Shown here in pieces: positions 27,198-38,000 of a DNA stretch of 64,000 nt. The stretch is taken from the NCBI RefSeq assembly GCF_017874735.1, contig NZ_JAGGLV010000008.1, positions 235,509 to 299,508 on the forward strand, read 5' to 3'. Positions within the stretch are counted from its first letter, which is position 1, and every line of letters starts with the position of its first letter. Under the pieces are notes generated by a model. That model saw only the letters and a program-made list of their open reading frames with translations, ran no database searches and had not been told where the DNA came from. Source of the stretch: Paenibacillus silagei (lineage in GTDB: Bacteria > Bacillota > Bacilli > Paenibacillales > Paenibacillaceae). The translations under genes and the position numbers were made by a program.

Positions 27198-27668
27198 CTA
27201 AAGCTTAGCGAGGTTCATTTTCGGCGGGATATATCCGAGCTGCCTGCCCATTTTTACAATTTGTCCTCTATGATGAAATTCGTGGGTGATGGTGTGCGTA
27301 AATAACCATAATTCGGTTAACTCAACACTGTCACTCTGCCAGGGTGCTGATTTGGTAGGGTCCCATTTGATTTTAAAGTCAGTTAGAAATTCATAAACCA
27401 GTTCATCCGTGTTCTTAAACAATTCACGCATTTGCTCTATATTGTCAATAGACTCCACCCTTAGTTTGGGAAGTGATTTACCAAGGGCGCGAATCCCTAA
27501 CCATACCCGATAACAATCGGCTACATGAGCATGCAGACTGCGAATAGAAGCTCCGCCAAAGGCTTCTATTTCTTTCACATAATCTGCCGGGGACATCGTT
27601 TCGCAATAACGAAATAATGACTCCCTTGTGCGTTGGATCATTTCATACTGACCTTTGAATACATCCAT
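27198..27668 (-). CDS. DinB family protein (four-helix metal-binding thiol transferase-like)
   Basis: 156 residues. The metal-ligand histidines of DinB/YfiT-like bundles appear as SLHAHVADCYRVW and TITHEFHHRGQIVKMGRQLG. These proteins bind a divalent metal and are related to bacillithiol- or mycothiol-dependent transferases. The exact reaction is usually unknown. AAAGGAG precedes ATG 27668. Monocistronic with a strong terminator. Confidence 0.9.
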   Translation of the reverse strand: MDVFKGQYEMIQRTRESLFRYCETMSPADYVKEIEAFGGASIRSLHAHVADCYRVWLGIRALGKSLPKLRVESIDNIEQMRELFKNTDELVYEFLTDFKIKWDPTKSAPWQSDSVELTELWLFTHTITHEFHHRGQIVKMGRQLGYIPPKMNLAKL

Positions 27669-27796
27669 CTTCTCGCTCTCCTTTTGATTCTACTCACACA
27701 ACGAACCTCCTGAATAGAGACTTTAGATATCTATAATAACTATTATACTTCGTTACGTCAAGGAGTTACGTTGCGAAGCCCTTCTCAGTAGTTTGT

Positions 27797-28750
27797 TCAA
27801 ACATATGCCTCCACAGGATCAACGCGCCGCGATTCGGCCATATTCGCAACTGCCCGGTACAGATTCGGCGGATATTCAGCGATCCGGTGGCATAAGTACA
27901 AGTACCACTCATGGCCGTAGGTTAAATATATCTGTACCGGATAACCGGCTGATTTCAGCCTGCTGCCAAGCTCCGGCCGGATGCCGTACAGCATCTCCAG
28001 CTTCGCGCCATGCTCCGTCAATAGACCCCGCTGTATCGCTTCCTCTATGATGCGCTCATCATGCGTAGCAACTGAAACCCGGTGTCCGTCTCCGAGCGCC
28101 TGCCTCACTAGCTGCAGATATCGCTCATTCAGCGATTCGGATCGGGATATCGCGACTTCAGCCGACTCCTGATAGGCGCCTTTCACGATTCGTATCCGGC
28201 CTGGCGAAGCGGACAGCGCGGCCAAATCATCCGGCGTCCGATATAAATGCGCCTGCAGTGTAATGCCGATATTCGGATACCTGGACGCGGCCCGCTTGTA
28301 TACCTCAAGGATCTGCTCTGTCTTAGCGGACTCTTCCATGCTGATGAACAGCTCTAATTCCGTTCCCAGCGCCCGTTCCGTTAATTTGACTAAGTTCATA
28401 TAAGCAAGCTCGGGTTCCGGCAATAGTCCTATATGCGACAAATCGAAGGATACGCGGGCGGATGTCCCCTGCCCACCGAGATCATCGATTAGCGCTGTTA
28501 ATTCCAGAGTGGCCGTCTCGCATTCCTCTGTATTTACCGTATTCTCGCCAATGTCATAGCCTTTGGCAGTAAGCCTCTGCCCCGCTTCAAGCCCGTCTTT
28601 ACGGGAGTCGCCTGTTACATGTAAAGCAGCCTTTTTCAGAAGCTCGTATAGCAATGGCGATTGCTCCACATAAGCCTTGATATCCATTCGTCTGGCGACC
28701 GACTTTAATGCGTCTGCCGCTTGCTGTTCCCAGTCTTTGTTATCATGCAT
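27797..28750 (-). CDS. Proline dehydrogenase
   Basis: 317 residues, the size of monofunctional FAD proline dehydrogenases (FadM/PutB). It oxidises proline to pyrroline-5-carboxylate. It shows barrel motifs RVSFDLSHIGLL, ELFISMEESAKTE and IGITLQAHLYRTPDDLAAL. It also shows RIRIVKGAYQE with the FAD-contacting Lys, HRVSVATHDE, and a C-terminal IAEYPPNLYRAVANMAESRR holding conserved arginines. AGGGGG precedes ATG 28750. The partner P5C dehydrogenase is not adjacent. Confidence 0.9.
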   Translation of the reverse strand: MHDNKDWEQQAADALKSVARRMDIKAYVEQSPLLYELLKKAALHVTGDSRKDGLEAGQRLTAKGYDIGENTVNTEECETATLELTALIDDLGGQGTSARVSFDLSHIGLLPEPELAYMNLVKLTERALGTELELFISMEESAKTEQILEVYKRAASRYPNIGITLQAHLYRTPDDLAALSASPGRIRIVKGAYQESAEVAISRSESLNERYLQLVRQALGDGHRVSVATHDERIIEEAIQRGLLTEHGAKLEMLYGIRPELGSRLKSAGYPVQIYLTYGHEWYLYLCHRIAEYPPNLYRAVANMAESRRVDPVEAYV

Positions 28751-28825
28751 ATTACGTTTCCCCCTTCTGCAAGTAGTTCAAGTGTACTTGCACAGAAGGA
28801 TGTAATCTTGTAAAAAATTGCTCTT

Positions 28826-29042
28826 CTAAATCGACATCGCATATTGCCTGGGCGTTGCCCCTACAATTTTCGAGAAAGCCTTGGTAAAATGGCTTTGGTC
28901 ATAATAACCTGCCTCTGCCGCGATATCAACGATAGGACGTTGCTTCGCCAGCTGGATTTTGGTAGGCTAGATCGTCCGCCGTACAGTGCTTCCCCTCCAG
29001 AAAGGGAAGCGCTTCATCCCGGTAAAACGTAACTTCAGGCAT
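28826..29042 (-). pseudogene. AraC family regulator, internally deleted remnant
   Basis: From ATG 29042 the frame reads MPEVTFYRDEALPFLEGKHC, TADDLAYQNPAG and then stops. A different frame resumes with QLAKQRPIVDIAAEAGYYDQ, SHFTKAFSKIVGATPRQYAM and ends SI-stop at 28826. That second part is the recognition half of an AraC helix-turn-helix. Only the N-terminal ~30 and C-terminal ~42 codons remain, so most of a ~270-codon gene has been deleted. It begins 2 bases after the GNAT stop, so it was probably co-transcribed with it. Confidence 0.8.
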
Positions 29043-29044
29043 GA

Positions 29045-29500
29045 CTACAGTTCCTTCGTCATAAATTTACTATTCGGATCCGGGATATAATCTGCAAATG
29101 GCTCACAATACCTGAAGCCGAAATCTTCATACAGCTTGCGTGCGGGGATGAATGAATCCATGGAGCCAGTCTCCAGACTGATCCGTTTGTACCCGCGGCT
29201 TATGGCTTCTTCAATAATATGAGCAAGAATTTTTCTGGCTACACCTTTGCGCAAATGCCTTTTAGCGGTCCGCATCGATTTGAGCTCAGCATGTTCTTTG
29301 TCCAATTCCTTGATCGCCCCGCAGCCCAGAAGCTCTTCATCCTCCCAAGCGCACCAGAAGGTAATTTCCGGCTGCTTCAACCCGTCCAGATTAAGGGCAT
29401 GAATGCTCTCTGGCGGAGAGTCCTCTGCCATTCCTTGCAGATGTTCTGCAATTAATCCAATCACCTGTGCTCCACTTAAATCATCTACAAGAATCTTCAC
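29045..29500 (-). CDS. GNAT family N-acetyltransferase
   Basis: About 151 residues. The acetyl-CoA pyrophosphate loop is RHLRKGVARKILAHIIEEAI (Q/R-x-x-G-x-A). It is preceded by the strand ELKSMRTA and followed by ISLETGSMDSFIPARKLYED and FGFRYCEPFADY. The substrate is unknown. GTG 29500 has GGAG about 8 bases upstream; an in-frame GTG at 29509 is an alternative. The decayed AraC gene follows directly. Confidence 0.88.
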   Translation of the reverse strand: MKILVDDLSGAQVIGLIAEHLQGMAEDSPPESIHALNLDGLKQPEITFWCAWEDEELLGCGAIKELDKEHAELKSMRTAKRHLRKGVARKILAHIIEEAISRGYKRISLETGSMDSFIPARKLYEDFGFRYCEPFADYIPDPNSKFMTKEL

Positions 29501-29602
29501 TGCAACCACTCCTAGTTAATATTAAGTATGAATTATACCTGTTAATCTTCTGTATTTCATATTACTCTCATGGCAGGTTTTCTGACAACATCTAAAATAA
29601 AA

Positions 29603-29623
29603 AAGCCGCTAAATAAGCGGCTT
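29603..29623 (-). terminator. Terminator of the galactonate operon
   Basis: On the minus strand AAGCCGCT and AGCGGCTT form an 8-bp perfect stem with TATTT loop, followed by TTTTATTTTAG. It lies 25 bases after the dgoD stop. Confidence 0.88.
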
Positions 29624-29647
29624 CAATGGGACTATATATGCTCAACC

Positions 29648-30796
29648 TTACCACTCCGCAATGCTGCCGTCGCGGTGCCGCCATACCGGATTTCTCCAGC
29701 GGTGGCCGTCCTCCGCCATTTTCCGCACATACTCCTCGTTCACAGTAATGCCAAGGCCCGGTCCGGAAGGAATGTGGACATGCCCGTCACTGTAGGCAAA
29801 GACGGACGGATCAGTGATATAATCCAGCAGGTCATTTCCCTGATTATAATGGATGCCCAGGCTTTGTTCTTGAATGACTGCATTGTAAGACGTTGCATCC
29901 ACCTGAAGACAGGCGGCCAGGGCGATCGGCCCAAGCGGGCAATGCGGAGCGACTGCGACATCGAATGCCTCTGCCATGGCAAATATTTTCTTGCATTCCG
30001 TGATCCCTCCTGCATGGGACAGGTCGGGCTGAATAATGTCAACCACCCCGTCCTTCAGCAGATTTTTGAATTCCCAGCGCGAGTACATACGCTCACCCGT
30101 GGCGATCGGAGTGCTGGTATGATGTGCGATCTCCCGCAGAACTTCGTTGTTCTCCGGCAGCACCGGCTCTTCTATGAACATCAGGCGGTAGGGGTCCAGC
30201 TCTCTGGCCAGTCCGCGTGCCATTGGTTTGTGAAGCCGTCCGTGAAAATCAACAGCAATCCCGAATTCCGGCCCGCAGGCCTCCCTAATGGCGGCGACCC
30301 GCTCCACGATAGCATAAATCTTGTCATGGGTATCAATGAACTGCATCTCTTCCGAGGCATTCATCTTAATCGCCGTGAACCCGGCAGCCTTCTTCTCCAG
30401 CGCCGCCTTGACAACATCGATGGGGCGGTCTCCGCCTACCCAGGAGTACACCCGCATCGAATTGCGGCAAGCGCCGCCCAGCAGCTGGTATACAGGCGCA
30501 TTGTAGATTTTCCCCTTAATATCCCATAACGCCTGATCGATCCCCGCTATCGCACTCATCAGAATAGCCCCGCCGCGATAGAATCCTCCCCGGTACATAA
30601 GCTGCCATAGATCTTCAATCCGCTGGGGGTCCTGCCCAATCACATAATCCATCAGCTCTTCCACTGCGGCCTGCACCGTATGCGCCTTGCCTTCGACCAC
30701 TGGCTCCCCCCAGCCGGATATCCCTTCATCGGTTTCAATCTTCAGAAACAGCCAGCGGGGAGGAACGATAAAGGTCTCGAATCCGGTTATTTTCAT
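29648..30796 (-). CDS. dgoD: D-galactonate dehydratase (enolase superfamily)
   Basis: 382 residues, the usual length. It dehydrates D-galactonate to 2-keto-3-deoxygalactonate. Mg-binding and catalytic regions are visible: [15 protein letters not shown] (first ligand Asp and catalytic His), [35 protein letters not shown] and [14 protein letters not shown] (catalytic His). It also has the N-terminal [20 protein letters not shown] capping region. AAAGGAG precedes ATG 30796, which overlaps the aldolase stop by 4 bases. Last gene of the kinase-aldolase-dehydratase operon. Related acid-sugar dehydratases differ in substrate, so galactonate is likely but not proven. Confidence 0.9.
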   Translation of the reverse strand: MKITGFETFIVPPRWLFLKIETDEGISGWGEPVVEGKAHTVQAAVEELMDYVIGQDPQRIEDLWQLMYRGGFYRGGAILMSAIAGIDQALWDIKGKIYNAPVYQLLGGACRNSMRVYSWVGGDRPIDVVKAALEKKAAGFTAIKMNASEEMQFIDTHDKIYAIVERVAAIREACGPEFGIAVDFHGRLHKPMARGLARELDPYRLMFIEEPVLPENNEVLREIAHHTSTPIATGERMYSRWEFKNLLKDGVVDIIQPDLSHAGGITECKKIFAMAEAFDVAVAPHCPLGPIALAACLQVDATSYNAVIQEQSLGIHYNQGNDLLDYITDPSVFAYSDGHVHIPSGPGLGITVNEEYVRKMAEDGHRWRNPVWRHRDGSIAEW

Positions 30797-31464
30797 GGTT
30801 TTTTTGCTCCTTTGGTGTTGTTCATTCTGGCCTTGCGGACTTCCTCGGCGAATTGGCGGGCCGTCTCTGTGATCTTCCCATAATCCTCCTGCTCCACCGC
30901 TTCCCGGTCAACGAGAGCGCTTCCAAGACCGACGGCAACGGCTCCGGCGGCAATGAAGGCTCCTGCATTCGCAAGGGTCACGCCTCCTGTCGGCATCATC
31001 TGGATGTGGCCAAGGGGCCCCTGCAGTTCCTTGATGTAGGAGGCACCGAGTGAACCGCCCGGGAATACCTTAAGCAGGTCTGCACCCGCTTCATGTCCTC
31101 TGACCACTTCGGTCGGTGTCATTACACCTGGAATCGAGATTCGCCCGTGCTGTAAGGTCAGTTCTACAATCGCCTCATTCAGATTGGGGGAGAAAATAAA
31201 ATCGGCTCCAGCCGCGATTGCCTGCTCGGCCTGCGCCAGCTTCAGTACGGTACCCGCGCCCACCAGCAGGCGATCTCCGTATTTCGCCTTCATGTCCGCG
31301 ATCAGTCGGTATACTTCCGGGCTATCGGCTGTAATCTCCAGCGCTCCGACCCCGCCGTCTGCCAGTGCCGCAGCAATGTGCTCCACCCGTTCAGGTGCTG
31401 GCCTGCGAATAACGGCAACCAGCCCGGAGGTTATCAGCTGCTCAATCTGTCTATCTTTGTCCAT
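30793..31464 (-). CDS. 2-keto-3-deoxy-6-phospho-gluconate/galactonate aldolase
   Basis: About 223 residues, class I aldolase with a TIM barrel. It splits KDPG or KDPGal into pyruvate and glyceraldehyde 3-phosphate. Motifs: [11 protein letters not shown] with the catalytic Glu, [39 protein letters not shown], and [20 protein letters not shown] with the Schiff-base Lys. GGAGGAAGG before ATG 31464 fixes the start; a frame from 31494 exists but is less well supported. It lies between kinase and dehydratase, as expected for the De Ley-Doudoroff route. Confidence 0.93.
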   Translation of the reverse strand: MDKDRQIEQLITSGLVAVIRRPAPERVEHIAAALADGGVGALEITADSPEVYRLIADMKAKYGDRLLVGAGTVLKLAQAEQAIAAGADFIFSPNLNEAIVELTLQHGRISIPGVMTPTEVVRGHEAGADLLKVFPGGSLGASYIKELQGPLGHIQMMPTGGVTLANAGAFIAAGAVAVGLGSALVDREAVEQEDYGKITETARQFAEEVRKARMNNTKGAKKP

Positions 31465-31494
31465 GTCCTTCCTCCTCCTCGGGAATGCCCTCAC

Positions 31495-32451
31495 TTACCG
31501 GATAATATCCTCCATGCCGGTTCCCCCGGCCAAGAGAAGTTCCACATCCCCCCTGGCCGGGAGACCTTCAACGTCGCCGCTTACCCCGACAACAATGGAA
31601 CCGACAGCATTGCCGCGCCGCACAGCAGAAGGCAGCTCCTCTCCCTGGAGCAAACCGCTTATAAAGCCTGCGGCAAAACCGTCTCCGGCACCCATCGGAT
31701 CAATGAGTCTCTTCACGGGAAACCCGGGGTCAGTTCCAGAGATTCGTCCGTTACTGTAATAAGCCCCGTCCGCGCCGAGCTTGATAACGGCAGCGCCGGC
31801 ACCGGCTTTCTGCAACCGGTCTGCGATCTCTGTAGGGTCACTACATCCTGTCAGGAACTGTCCCTCTTCCATACCGGGGAGCACGTAGTCGGCAAGAGCC
31901 GCGATTTCGTTAAGAACACGATAAGCCTCTTCTCTGTTCCACAGCTTCCAGCGGATATTGGGATCAAATACAATGGTTGTACCGTGTTTTTTGGCCGCTT
32001 CGAGGGCCCGAAAGGTTAATCTCCTGCACTCATGGCTAAGCGCCGGAGTAATACCCGTAACATGCAGGATGCGGGCACCTCCAACATAAGCCTCATTAAG
32101 CTCCTCCGCTTGCATCAGGCTGGCCGCCGATTGTTTGCGGTAGTAGTACACCTGTATTTGGTCCGGGGATATTTGTTCTTTGAAGAACACTCCCGTCGGC
32201 GCTTCATCTGTAACCCTGACTTCGGAAGTATCAACGCCATGTCCTCTGACGAACTGCCTGATATACCGTCCAAATGGATCATTTCCGAGCTTGCTGAACC
32301 AGCCTGTGGTATGCCCCATTCGGGCAAGTCCAATGGCCACATTGGTCTCAGCTCCTGCAACATGCTTGTGAAAACCATTCACATACTCCAGGGGAACCAT
32401 CCGGTCCGGTGCCAGTAGTACCATGGTTTCCCCAAAGGTTACGACCTCCAT
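31495..32451 (-). CDS. 2-keto-3-deoxy-sugar-acid kinase (PfkB family)
   Basis: About 318 residues. It phosphorylates KDG or KDGal with ATP to feed the aldolase. PfkB signatures: GETMVLLAPD at the start, AGAETNVAIGLARMG, and the C-terminal LIDPMGAGDGFAAGFISGLL with catalytic Asp and anion hole. It also has DPNIRWKLW. GGAGGAGG precedes ATG 32451, preferred over an in-frame ATG at 32514. First gene of the operon and divergent from the GntR gene. Confidence 0.92.
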   Translation of the reverse strand: MEVVTFGETMVLLAPDRMVPLEYVNGFHKHVAGAETNVAIGLARMGHTTGWFSKLGNDPFGRYIRQFVRGHGVDTSEVRVTDEAPTGVFFKEQISPDQIQVYYYRKQSAASLMQAEELNEAYVGGARILHVTGITPALSHECRRLTFRALEAAKKHGTTIVFDPNIRWKLWNREEAYRVLNEIAALADYVLPGMEEGQFLTGCSDPTEIADRLQKAGAGAAVIKLGADGAYYSNGRISGTDPGFPVKRLIDPMGAGDGFAAGFISGLLQGEELPSAVRRGNAVGSIVVGVSGDVEGLPARGDVELLLAGGTGMEDIIR

Positions 32452-32666
32452 TGCCCCTCCTCCTTCTGCTGTTTCACTAATTGAGTCCCCTCGTAATGAT
32501 CGTATCTTTAACATGATATTTCGATATAGATATGATCTTTACGGTATGATCATATTATCTTGCTCTTCGCTAGTCAATACTAAATCAATACTCAGACGTA
32601 TCTGTTTATTGTCACGAAGCGCTTATGCTAGAATGAATGTATTCTAAATCAAAGGGACGGCTAACC
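32452..32666. promoter_or_regulatory. Divergent promoter region between kdgK-type kinase and GntR genes
   Basis: 215 bases, AT-rich, with recurring TATGATC words (for example TATGATCTTTACGGTATGATCATA around 32540-32565) that form partial palindromes. Probable site for the GntR/FadR-type regulator; exact operator not resolved. Confidence 0.45.
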
Positions 32667-33341
32667 ATGAAACAGAATAAACAAACCGCGTTTCAAGCTA
32701 CAATAGAGCTTATGAAGCAGAAAATTATAGGTGGGGAATGGGCTCCGGGAGACCGGCTCCCTACTCTTCAGCAGCTGGCTGTTGATTTCTCTGTTAGTGT
32801 CACTACAGTACGTGAGGCGCTGCGGATATTAGAGAGTCAGGGGAATGTCAGCATTGAGCACGGGCGCGGGATGTATGTGCGGAATGATCCGCTGCTGCTG
32901 GATGATCCGGCGGTCGCTTTAGAGGAATTAGACAACATTTCGATCGTGGATCTGCTGGAAGCTAGACTGCTCATTGAGCCTGAACTTGCCGCTTTAGCCG
33001 CGCAGCGGGCCGATGAGGATCAGATCCGCCGGCTGCGGGTACTGGCAGATCGTATGGTGCAGCAAATGGAGGAAGGCGGCTCCTTCTTCGAGACCGACCT
33101 TGCCTTCCATCAGTTAATCGCCGAAGGGGCAGCCAATCCTGTGGTGGCGCGGATGCTCCATTCGATTCTTCCCTTGCTGGCCGAAGGACGCAAGCAGACC
33201 AATACGCTGCCCAATATGCGGACCAAGGCTTCCAATTACCATGTTCTGATCGCCATTGCCATTGAGGAGCGGCAAAGCGAAACAGCACGGCAGCTAATGG
33301 AAAGCCATATTCAGAGTATGCTGACTACCCTTAAGCAGTAG
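32667..33341 (+). CDS. GntR family (FadR/FCD type) transcriptional regulator
   Basis: About 224 residues. Residues about 5-75 are the winged helix (WAPGDRLPTLQQLAVDFSVS, TTVREALRILESQGNVSIEH, GRGMYVR). Residues about 95-220 are the FCD ligand domain with metal/carboxylate ligands (LLEARLLIEPELAALAA, FHQLIAEGAANPVVARMLHS). FCD regulators bind sugar acids or organic acids. It is divergent from the galactonate operon and most likely represses it until its acid ligand appears. ATG 32667 is favoured because the fit to GntR starts there; AAAGGGA is upstream. Confidence 0.92.
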   Translation: MKQNKQTAFQATIELMKQKIIGGEWAPGDRLPTLQQLAVDFSVSVTTVREALRILESQGNVSIEHGRGMYVRNDPLLLDDPAVALEELDNISIVDLLEARLLIEPELAALAAQRADEDQIRRLRVLADRMVQQMEEGGSFFETDLAFHQLIAEGAANPVVARMLHSILPLLAEGRKQTNTLPNMRTKASNYHVLIAIAIEERQSETARQLMESHIQSMLTTLKQ

Positions 33342-33385
33342 TTATCAAAGTAAATAAGAAGCAGTATGTCCCGTTCCCCTAAAAG

Positions 33386-33416
33386 AAAAAGACCTGTGCG
33401 GGGCACGGGTCTTTTT
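33386..33416. terminator. Bidirectional terminator between convergent gntR and GH32 genes
   Basis: AAAAAGACCTGTGC and GCACGGGTCTTTTT pair around a short loop, with A and T tracts on both sides. Confidence 0.9.
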
Positions 33417-33495
33417 CGTCTTTACTAACACAGTTCAATCACTAACAGGTTGTGTCTAGTAGTTGGTTCTGTTCAAATGCTGACTCCACCTTGAA

Positions 33496-34917
33496 TTATA
33501 CAGTTTCGATCTTGAGCCGGCTAAACTCCACTGTGCCCTGGCTAACGAAAACGGCAAGTTTACCATGTTGAATATCGTACATTCTGGCACTCAGCGCCAC
33601 TTCCCCACCGACATAAATCTCGCAAATTGTACGATCGATAAACACCTTCAGCTCATACTCCTGATCCGGCATCAGCTTGAGTGGACGTTCCAGTTCCACA
33701 TCGTAAGGAAAGGTTTTGCCCCCCTCCTCCGTTTGCATTATCGGTCCACGAAAGGTAATCCGGCTTCGTTCGGGTTCCAGCGTGATATAGTAGGCAATAT
33801 CCAGACCCTTATCTGCCCTTAGCATGATCCCCAGACCCTGAGTCGTCTCCGAGAAACGAACGGTTGCAGAAATTTTGCACAAGTCAGGCAGCTCCTCCTG
33901 TGAGATACAACCTGCAAAGGCATACGGAGATTCGCAGAGCAGCACATCGTCCGTGATCGACCAATCTCCGATGATTCCCTCAAACTTCGCAGGTACCTGT
34001 TCAGCAAAAGCAGAGTTAACCGTTTCCGGAACCTTCACGCTTAATGTCCCGTCCGGACGTTGAATAATTTCATGCACAACCATATTGCCGCCCCAATCCC
34101 AGGTGTCGTAATCTTTGCCTGGAGCTTTGGGCGGGTTCCAGCCGAACAGGTCGTCATCCTTCGTTGGATTCCAGCCGAATAGATAACGCTTCTGCCCATC
34201 CGATACCGACTTGGCCGCATAATAAGCCCGTCCATCAAATGCTTCTTCCTGCGGTGTAATCCACGGTCCATTCAAGGAACGGCTCATTCGGTAAAAGGTG
34301 CCAAAACGCCCTGTATACGAAGAGTAGATCAGGTACCACCAGTCTCCCATCCGGAACAGGTCAGGGCATTCATGCGCTCCCACATGCAGCTTCGGTGCAT
34401 AGAGCGGTTCCCGGTACTCCCAATGCTTGAGATCTTTGGACGACAGCAGACCGGTACAGCCTTTACGGTTAGTCGGTCCTTTGGCCAGAGCGGCGATCAG
34501 CATCCAATATTGCCCTTCTTCTTCATTCCAGAACACAAAGGGATCACGCCAGTCCGCCAGCTCATAAATTTCGCCGTCCGGACCAAAAGTGTCTTCAGGA
34601 ATCGGCTCCCATGTTCGCAGATCCTTGCTGATGGCATGGCAGGCAAACTGTTTTCCATCAGGAAAAATACAGTAAAACATATGATAGATATCTTCCACTT
34701 TGAGAATATGACCGGTCCCGCCTTCGATTTTGCAGGCTCCTTCTTCCCGGTAATTCACGAAATCTTTCGTGCCAAGAAGATGCCAGCCCTGATCAAAACC
34801 TTCGCGATAATTGTCTCTCCACCCGTGCAGATAAAACAGTTTAAACTCTCCATCTTCATAGTAAGGAATTACATCCCCCATCCAAGCGTTGTCTGGACGA
34901 TAAAAAAATTCTTTCAT
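33496..34917 (-). CDS. Glycoside hydrolase family 32-type enzyme (variant nucleophile motif)
   Basis: About 473 residues, cytoplasmic. The five-bladed propeller motifs are recognisable. Near the N-terminus is NAWMGDVIPYYEDGEFKLFY, where the nucleophile Asp lies in WMGDVIP instead of WMNDPNG. Next is WRDPFVFW (RDP transition-state stabiliser, near residue 123), then HECPDLFR (acid/base Glu, near residue 184). A C-terminal beta-sandwich ends VFIDRTICEIYVGGEVALSA. Fructosyl-linkage hydrolysis is likely; specificity is not determinable. GGGAGG precedes ATG 34917; the upstream in-frame ATG at 35001 is not supported. Last gene of the fructan operon. Confidence 0.87.
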   Translation of the reverse strand: MKEFFYRPDNAWMGDVIPYYEDGEFKLFYLHGWRDNYREGFDQGWHLLGTKDFVNYREEGACKIEGGTGHILKVEDIYHMFYCIFPDGKQFACHAISKDLRTWEPIPEDTFGPDGEIYELADWRDPFVFWNEEEGQYWMLIAALAKGPTNRKGCTGLLSSKDLKHWEYREPLYAPKLHVGAHECPDLFRMGDWWYLIYSSYTGRFGTFYRMSRSLNGPWITPQEEAFDGRAYYAAKSVSDGQKRYLFGWNPTKDDDLFGWNPPKAPGKDYDTWDWGGNMVVHEIIQRPDGTLSVKVPETVNSAFAEQVPAKFEGIIGDWSITDDVLLCESPYAFAGCISQEELPDLCKISATVRFSETTQGLGIMLRADKGLDIAYYITLEPERSRITFRGPIMQTEEGGKTFPYDVELERPLKLMPDQEYELKVFIDRTICEIYVGGEVALSARMYDIQHGKLAVFVSQGTVEFSRLKIETV

Positions 34918-34968
34918 TAATAATTCCTCCCTCTTCCTTAAGTATGATGATACTCGGTATAAAGCAGA

Positions 34969-35019
34969 GAAAGCCGGAGTCATGGCGAAGGCGGACATCA
35001 CCTTGCTTCCCCGGCTTTC
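34969..35019. other. Intercistronic inverted repeat between two fructan genes
   Basis: GAAAGCCGG (34969-34977) and CCGGCTTTC (35011-35019) can pair around a 33-base loop between the SLH-GH32 stop and the next gene. No T-tract follows strongly, so it may stabilise or process the polycistronic mRNA rather than terminate it. Confidence 0.45.
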
Positions 35020-35028
35020 CCTTAACCG

Positions 35029-38000
35029 TTATTTATTGGCTTGATCCAGCAGCAGCGAGATGATTTGCGCGCTTTCCGCACGATTTACGGTTTCATGTGG
35101 CATGAATAACTGGTTACCGCGCCCGGTAACTAATCCGAGCTCCTGTAAGGCAGCCACTGCATCTACAGCCCATGCACTAATCGTACCGGCATCTTTGAAA
35201 TTACTCCTTTGACCGAAGACAGGATTCTGTCCTGTATGGAACAGATACGCCTTGTTGATCATGGATGCCATTTCTTCACGGCTTATCGTTTCCTCAGGTG
35301 CAAAGGTGTCTGTGCTTCTTCCCGTTACAATTCCCGCTTCGTATGCTGCGGCAACGGAGGAAGCATACCATTTCGTATATTCCACATCCTTGAATACAGT
35401 GGAGTTCTTCCCTGTTATTCCAAGTGCACGGGTAATCAAGGAAGCAAACTCAGCTCTGCTAACCTTTTGTCTGGGTGCAAATGCAGTTTCACTCACGCCC
35501 AGGACAATTTGCTTCGCTGCCATCCTTTTGATAACATCATGGGCCCAATAAGAGGCATTCACATCTTCAAAAGATTTATCATAAGTAAGGACGGCAAACT
35601 TGCTGAAATGACTCATCTTTGCCGTCCATTTATCATCCGAAAAGCTGCCGCCCATATACTCCAGTCTGCCGTCATCTGAGATGTAATAAATGCCCGTTAA
35701 ATCCTGGCGGGAATTCCCCTGTGCGCCTAATCTGATGGTGATGGGTTTGGAGAACTTCTCAAGCGTCAGCTTCGTTCCATCCGGCTTTACAATAGACAAT
35801 TTGAATTCGTAGATCTCTCCAGCCGCTGAAATGGCTGCCTGATTTCTTAGTCCAACTTGCCCCACCAGCTCTTTGCTCTGCTCCGGGGTTAATGTTTCCA
35901 TTTCAAAAGAGATCTTCGCCTGCCCAAGCTCACTGCCCGTAACCAATGACTGTAAATCCTTCAATACTTCTGCGGGAGCTTCAATCTCCACATCTGCATG
36001 CTTGATCTTCAGCGCATTCTTACCGTCATTAGCTGGCAGAGTCGCAGGGAATAATACCTGCCGCTCGCCTTTTCCCAACTCGAATAACAGGCTGTTCTGA
36101 CTCTTCGGCTTGCTCACTGGAGTGGCAGATTGAGCAGGGGAGCTGGTTGGATCGCTCAGACCGCTTGGACCAGTTGGGTCAGGCGGACCGGCTGGTTCAC
36201 TTGACTGGGCTGGATCTGGCGGATCAGTTGGATCAGTCGGGTTATTCGGCTTCCCCGGATGCTGCACCTTAACCGGTACATTGAAATCATCGACATTAAT
36301 ATGTCCGAACCCGCCTGTGGATTGGTCAACCACCTTAATATAGAGCTCCTCGCCGATATACTGCGAAGCATCCCAGATCTTCCGCTGATACTCCTCATAG
36401 TTGGTCGCAGTCTCTTTGAACAGCTCTTTGCCGTCCGATGCCCGGACCAGCGCAACATACAGCTTATCGATATCACGCCCGCCGCTGACCAGGAAGTTGA
36501 GCTTGCCGTTCCCGCCAAGGACGAAATTCTGCGATTTCAGCGTGCCCGTCAAGCTGTCACCGCCGGCTGCCTCGTTGAAGCCCCACAAATGATATCCGCC
36601 CGGAATTTTATGCGACGGATTGAAGTAGATCGTGTCCCAGAAGAACTTGGCATCGGTCACATGGACATCCTGGAAGGCATCTCCTTCCGTAATCCAGCCT
36701 GTTAAGTCTCCAGTAGCAAAATCGTGGTTAGGCAGATCCGTAATATCTGTGTATACAGAGTTGTCCCAGTTGTCAGGCACATCAACCGGAGCAGCCGGTT
36801 TACCCGTCAAAGCATTCATATTCCATACTTCCATCGACTTGACTGTAATATCGTTGTCGGCCCAAACCTGCAAGCCCAAGGAGTCGTATCGGCCTACATA
36901 GACACGGGTTGTCAGTTTTTTCTTATAATTAGCAAAGGCCTCGACAACAGAGCGGTCCAGGAAAATATGCAGCTTCAGGTTCTCTCCGTCCAGATCCACG
37001 GCCCCGCCTTGAATGCCGTCCACGCGCACATCCGGATCAATACTGCTCTTGGTCCGGTCCACATTGAAGGTCCCGTTCGCCTTATCATAGTAAATCAGCG
37101 TTTCTTCCTGGCCGTTATCGGAGCGACGCACTTTGAGACCGAATTTCTGGGCTTCACCCGGATCAATTTCCATCACAATCTCCAGCATGTCGCCTTTGAC
37201 ACTCCCGATCAATTGATTGGCGGCAGCCAAATTCTCGTCCGTGAAATCAACCACCTTAGCTCCCCGGAGACTCTGCAATTCTTCAATGGGCTCAATGCGA
37301 AGTTCATCGTGCTCATCCAGGCTCAGGGAAACGGGCAGTGCCAGATTATGAGCCCATCCAGCCTGATATTCAGCCTGCGGCGTTCTTACATTCTGCACCA
37401 TGGAGTATACGACCGTTCTGCCGTCAGGTGTAACCATCCCGCTCTCTGCGGTCAAATATCCATCTCCCACGTCCATTTTGGAAGGCGCATCCTGATCAGG
37501 TATAAACTTGAAATTATCTCTATCCCAGGTTCCAATCCAGTAAAAGACCTCAACATCTCTTTGCACATCGTCAGCTGGGGGAACCTGTTCCGGCTTCTCA
37601 TGGGGATTAACCATAAAGATGTATTTTTGTTGTCCTGCACTATCCTCACCCAGCGGCAATAATACCGGCAGTTCCCATACCGTACCGAGCTCCGGATAAA
37701 GATTTCTGTTACTAACGTATAAAGGCCCCTTATACTCCCAGTTGTACATATCATCAGACACATACACCAGAGCTGTACCGCTGCTGAAGTCTTGAAGACC
37801 GGATGTCACCAGCTGATACCACTTGTCGGTCTCTTGGTCGTACCATACAAAAGGATCGCGGAACTCATTATGGATGCCGTTGCCGTTCTGCTCCGTTACC
37901 GGCTCAGGATATTTCACCCATTGCTCCAGACTAGGGTCGGACAGATCAGCGGGAGTCGCCAGGCCCGTTCTTTGATTTGGTGACAAAGAGTCATTGCCGG

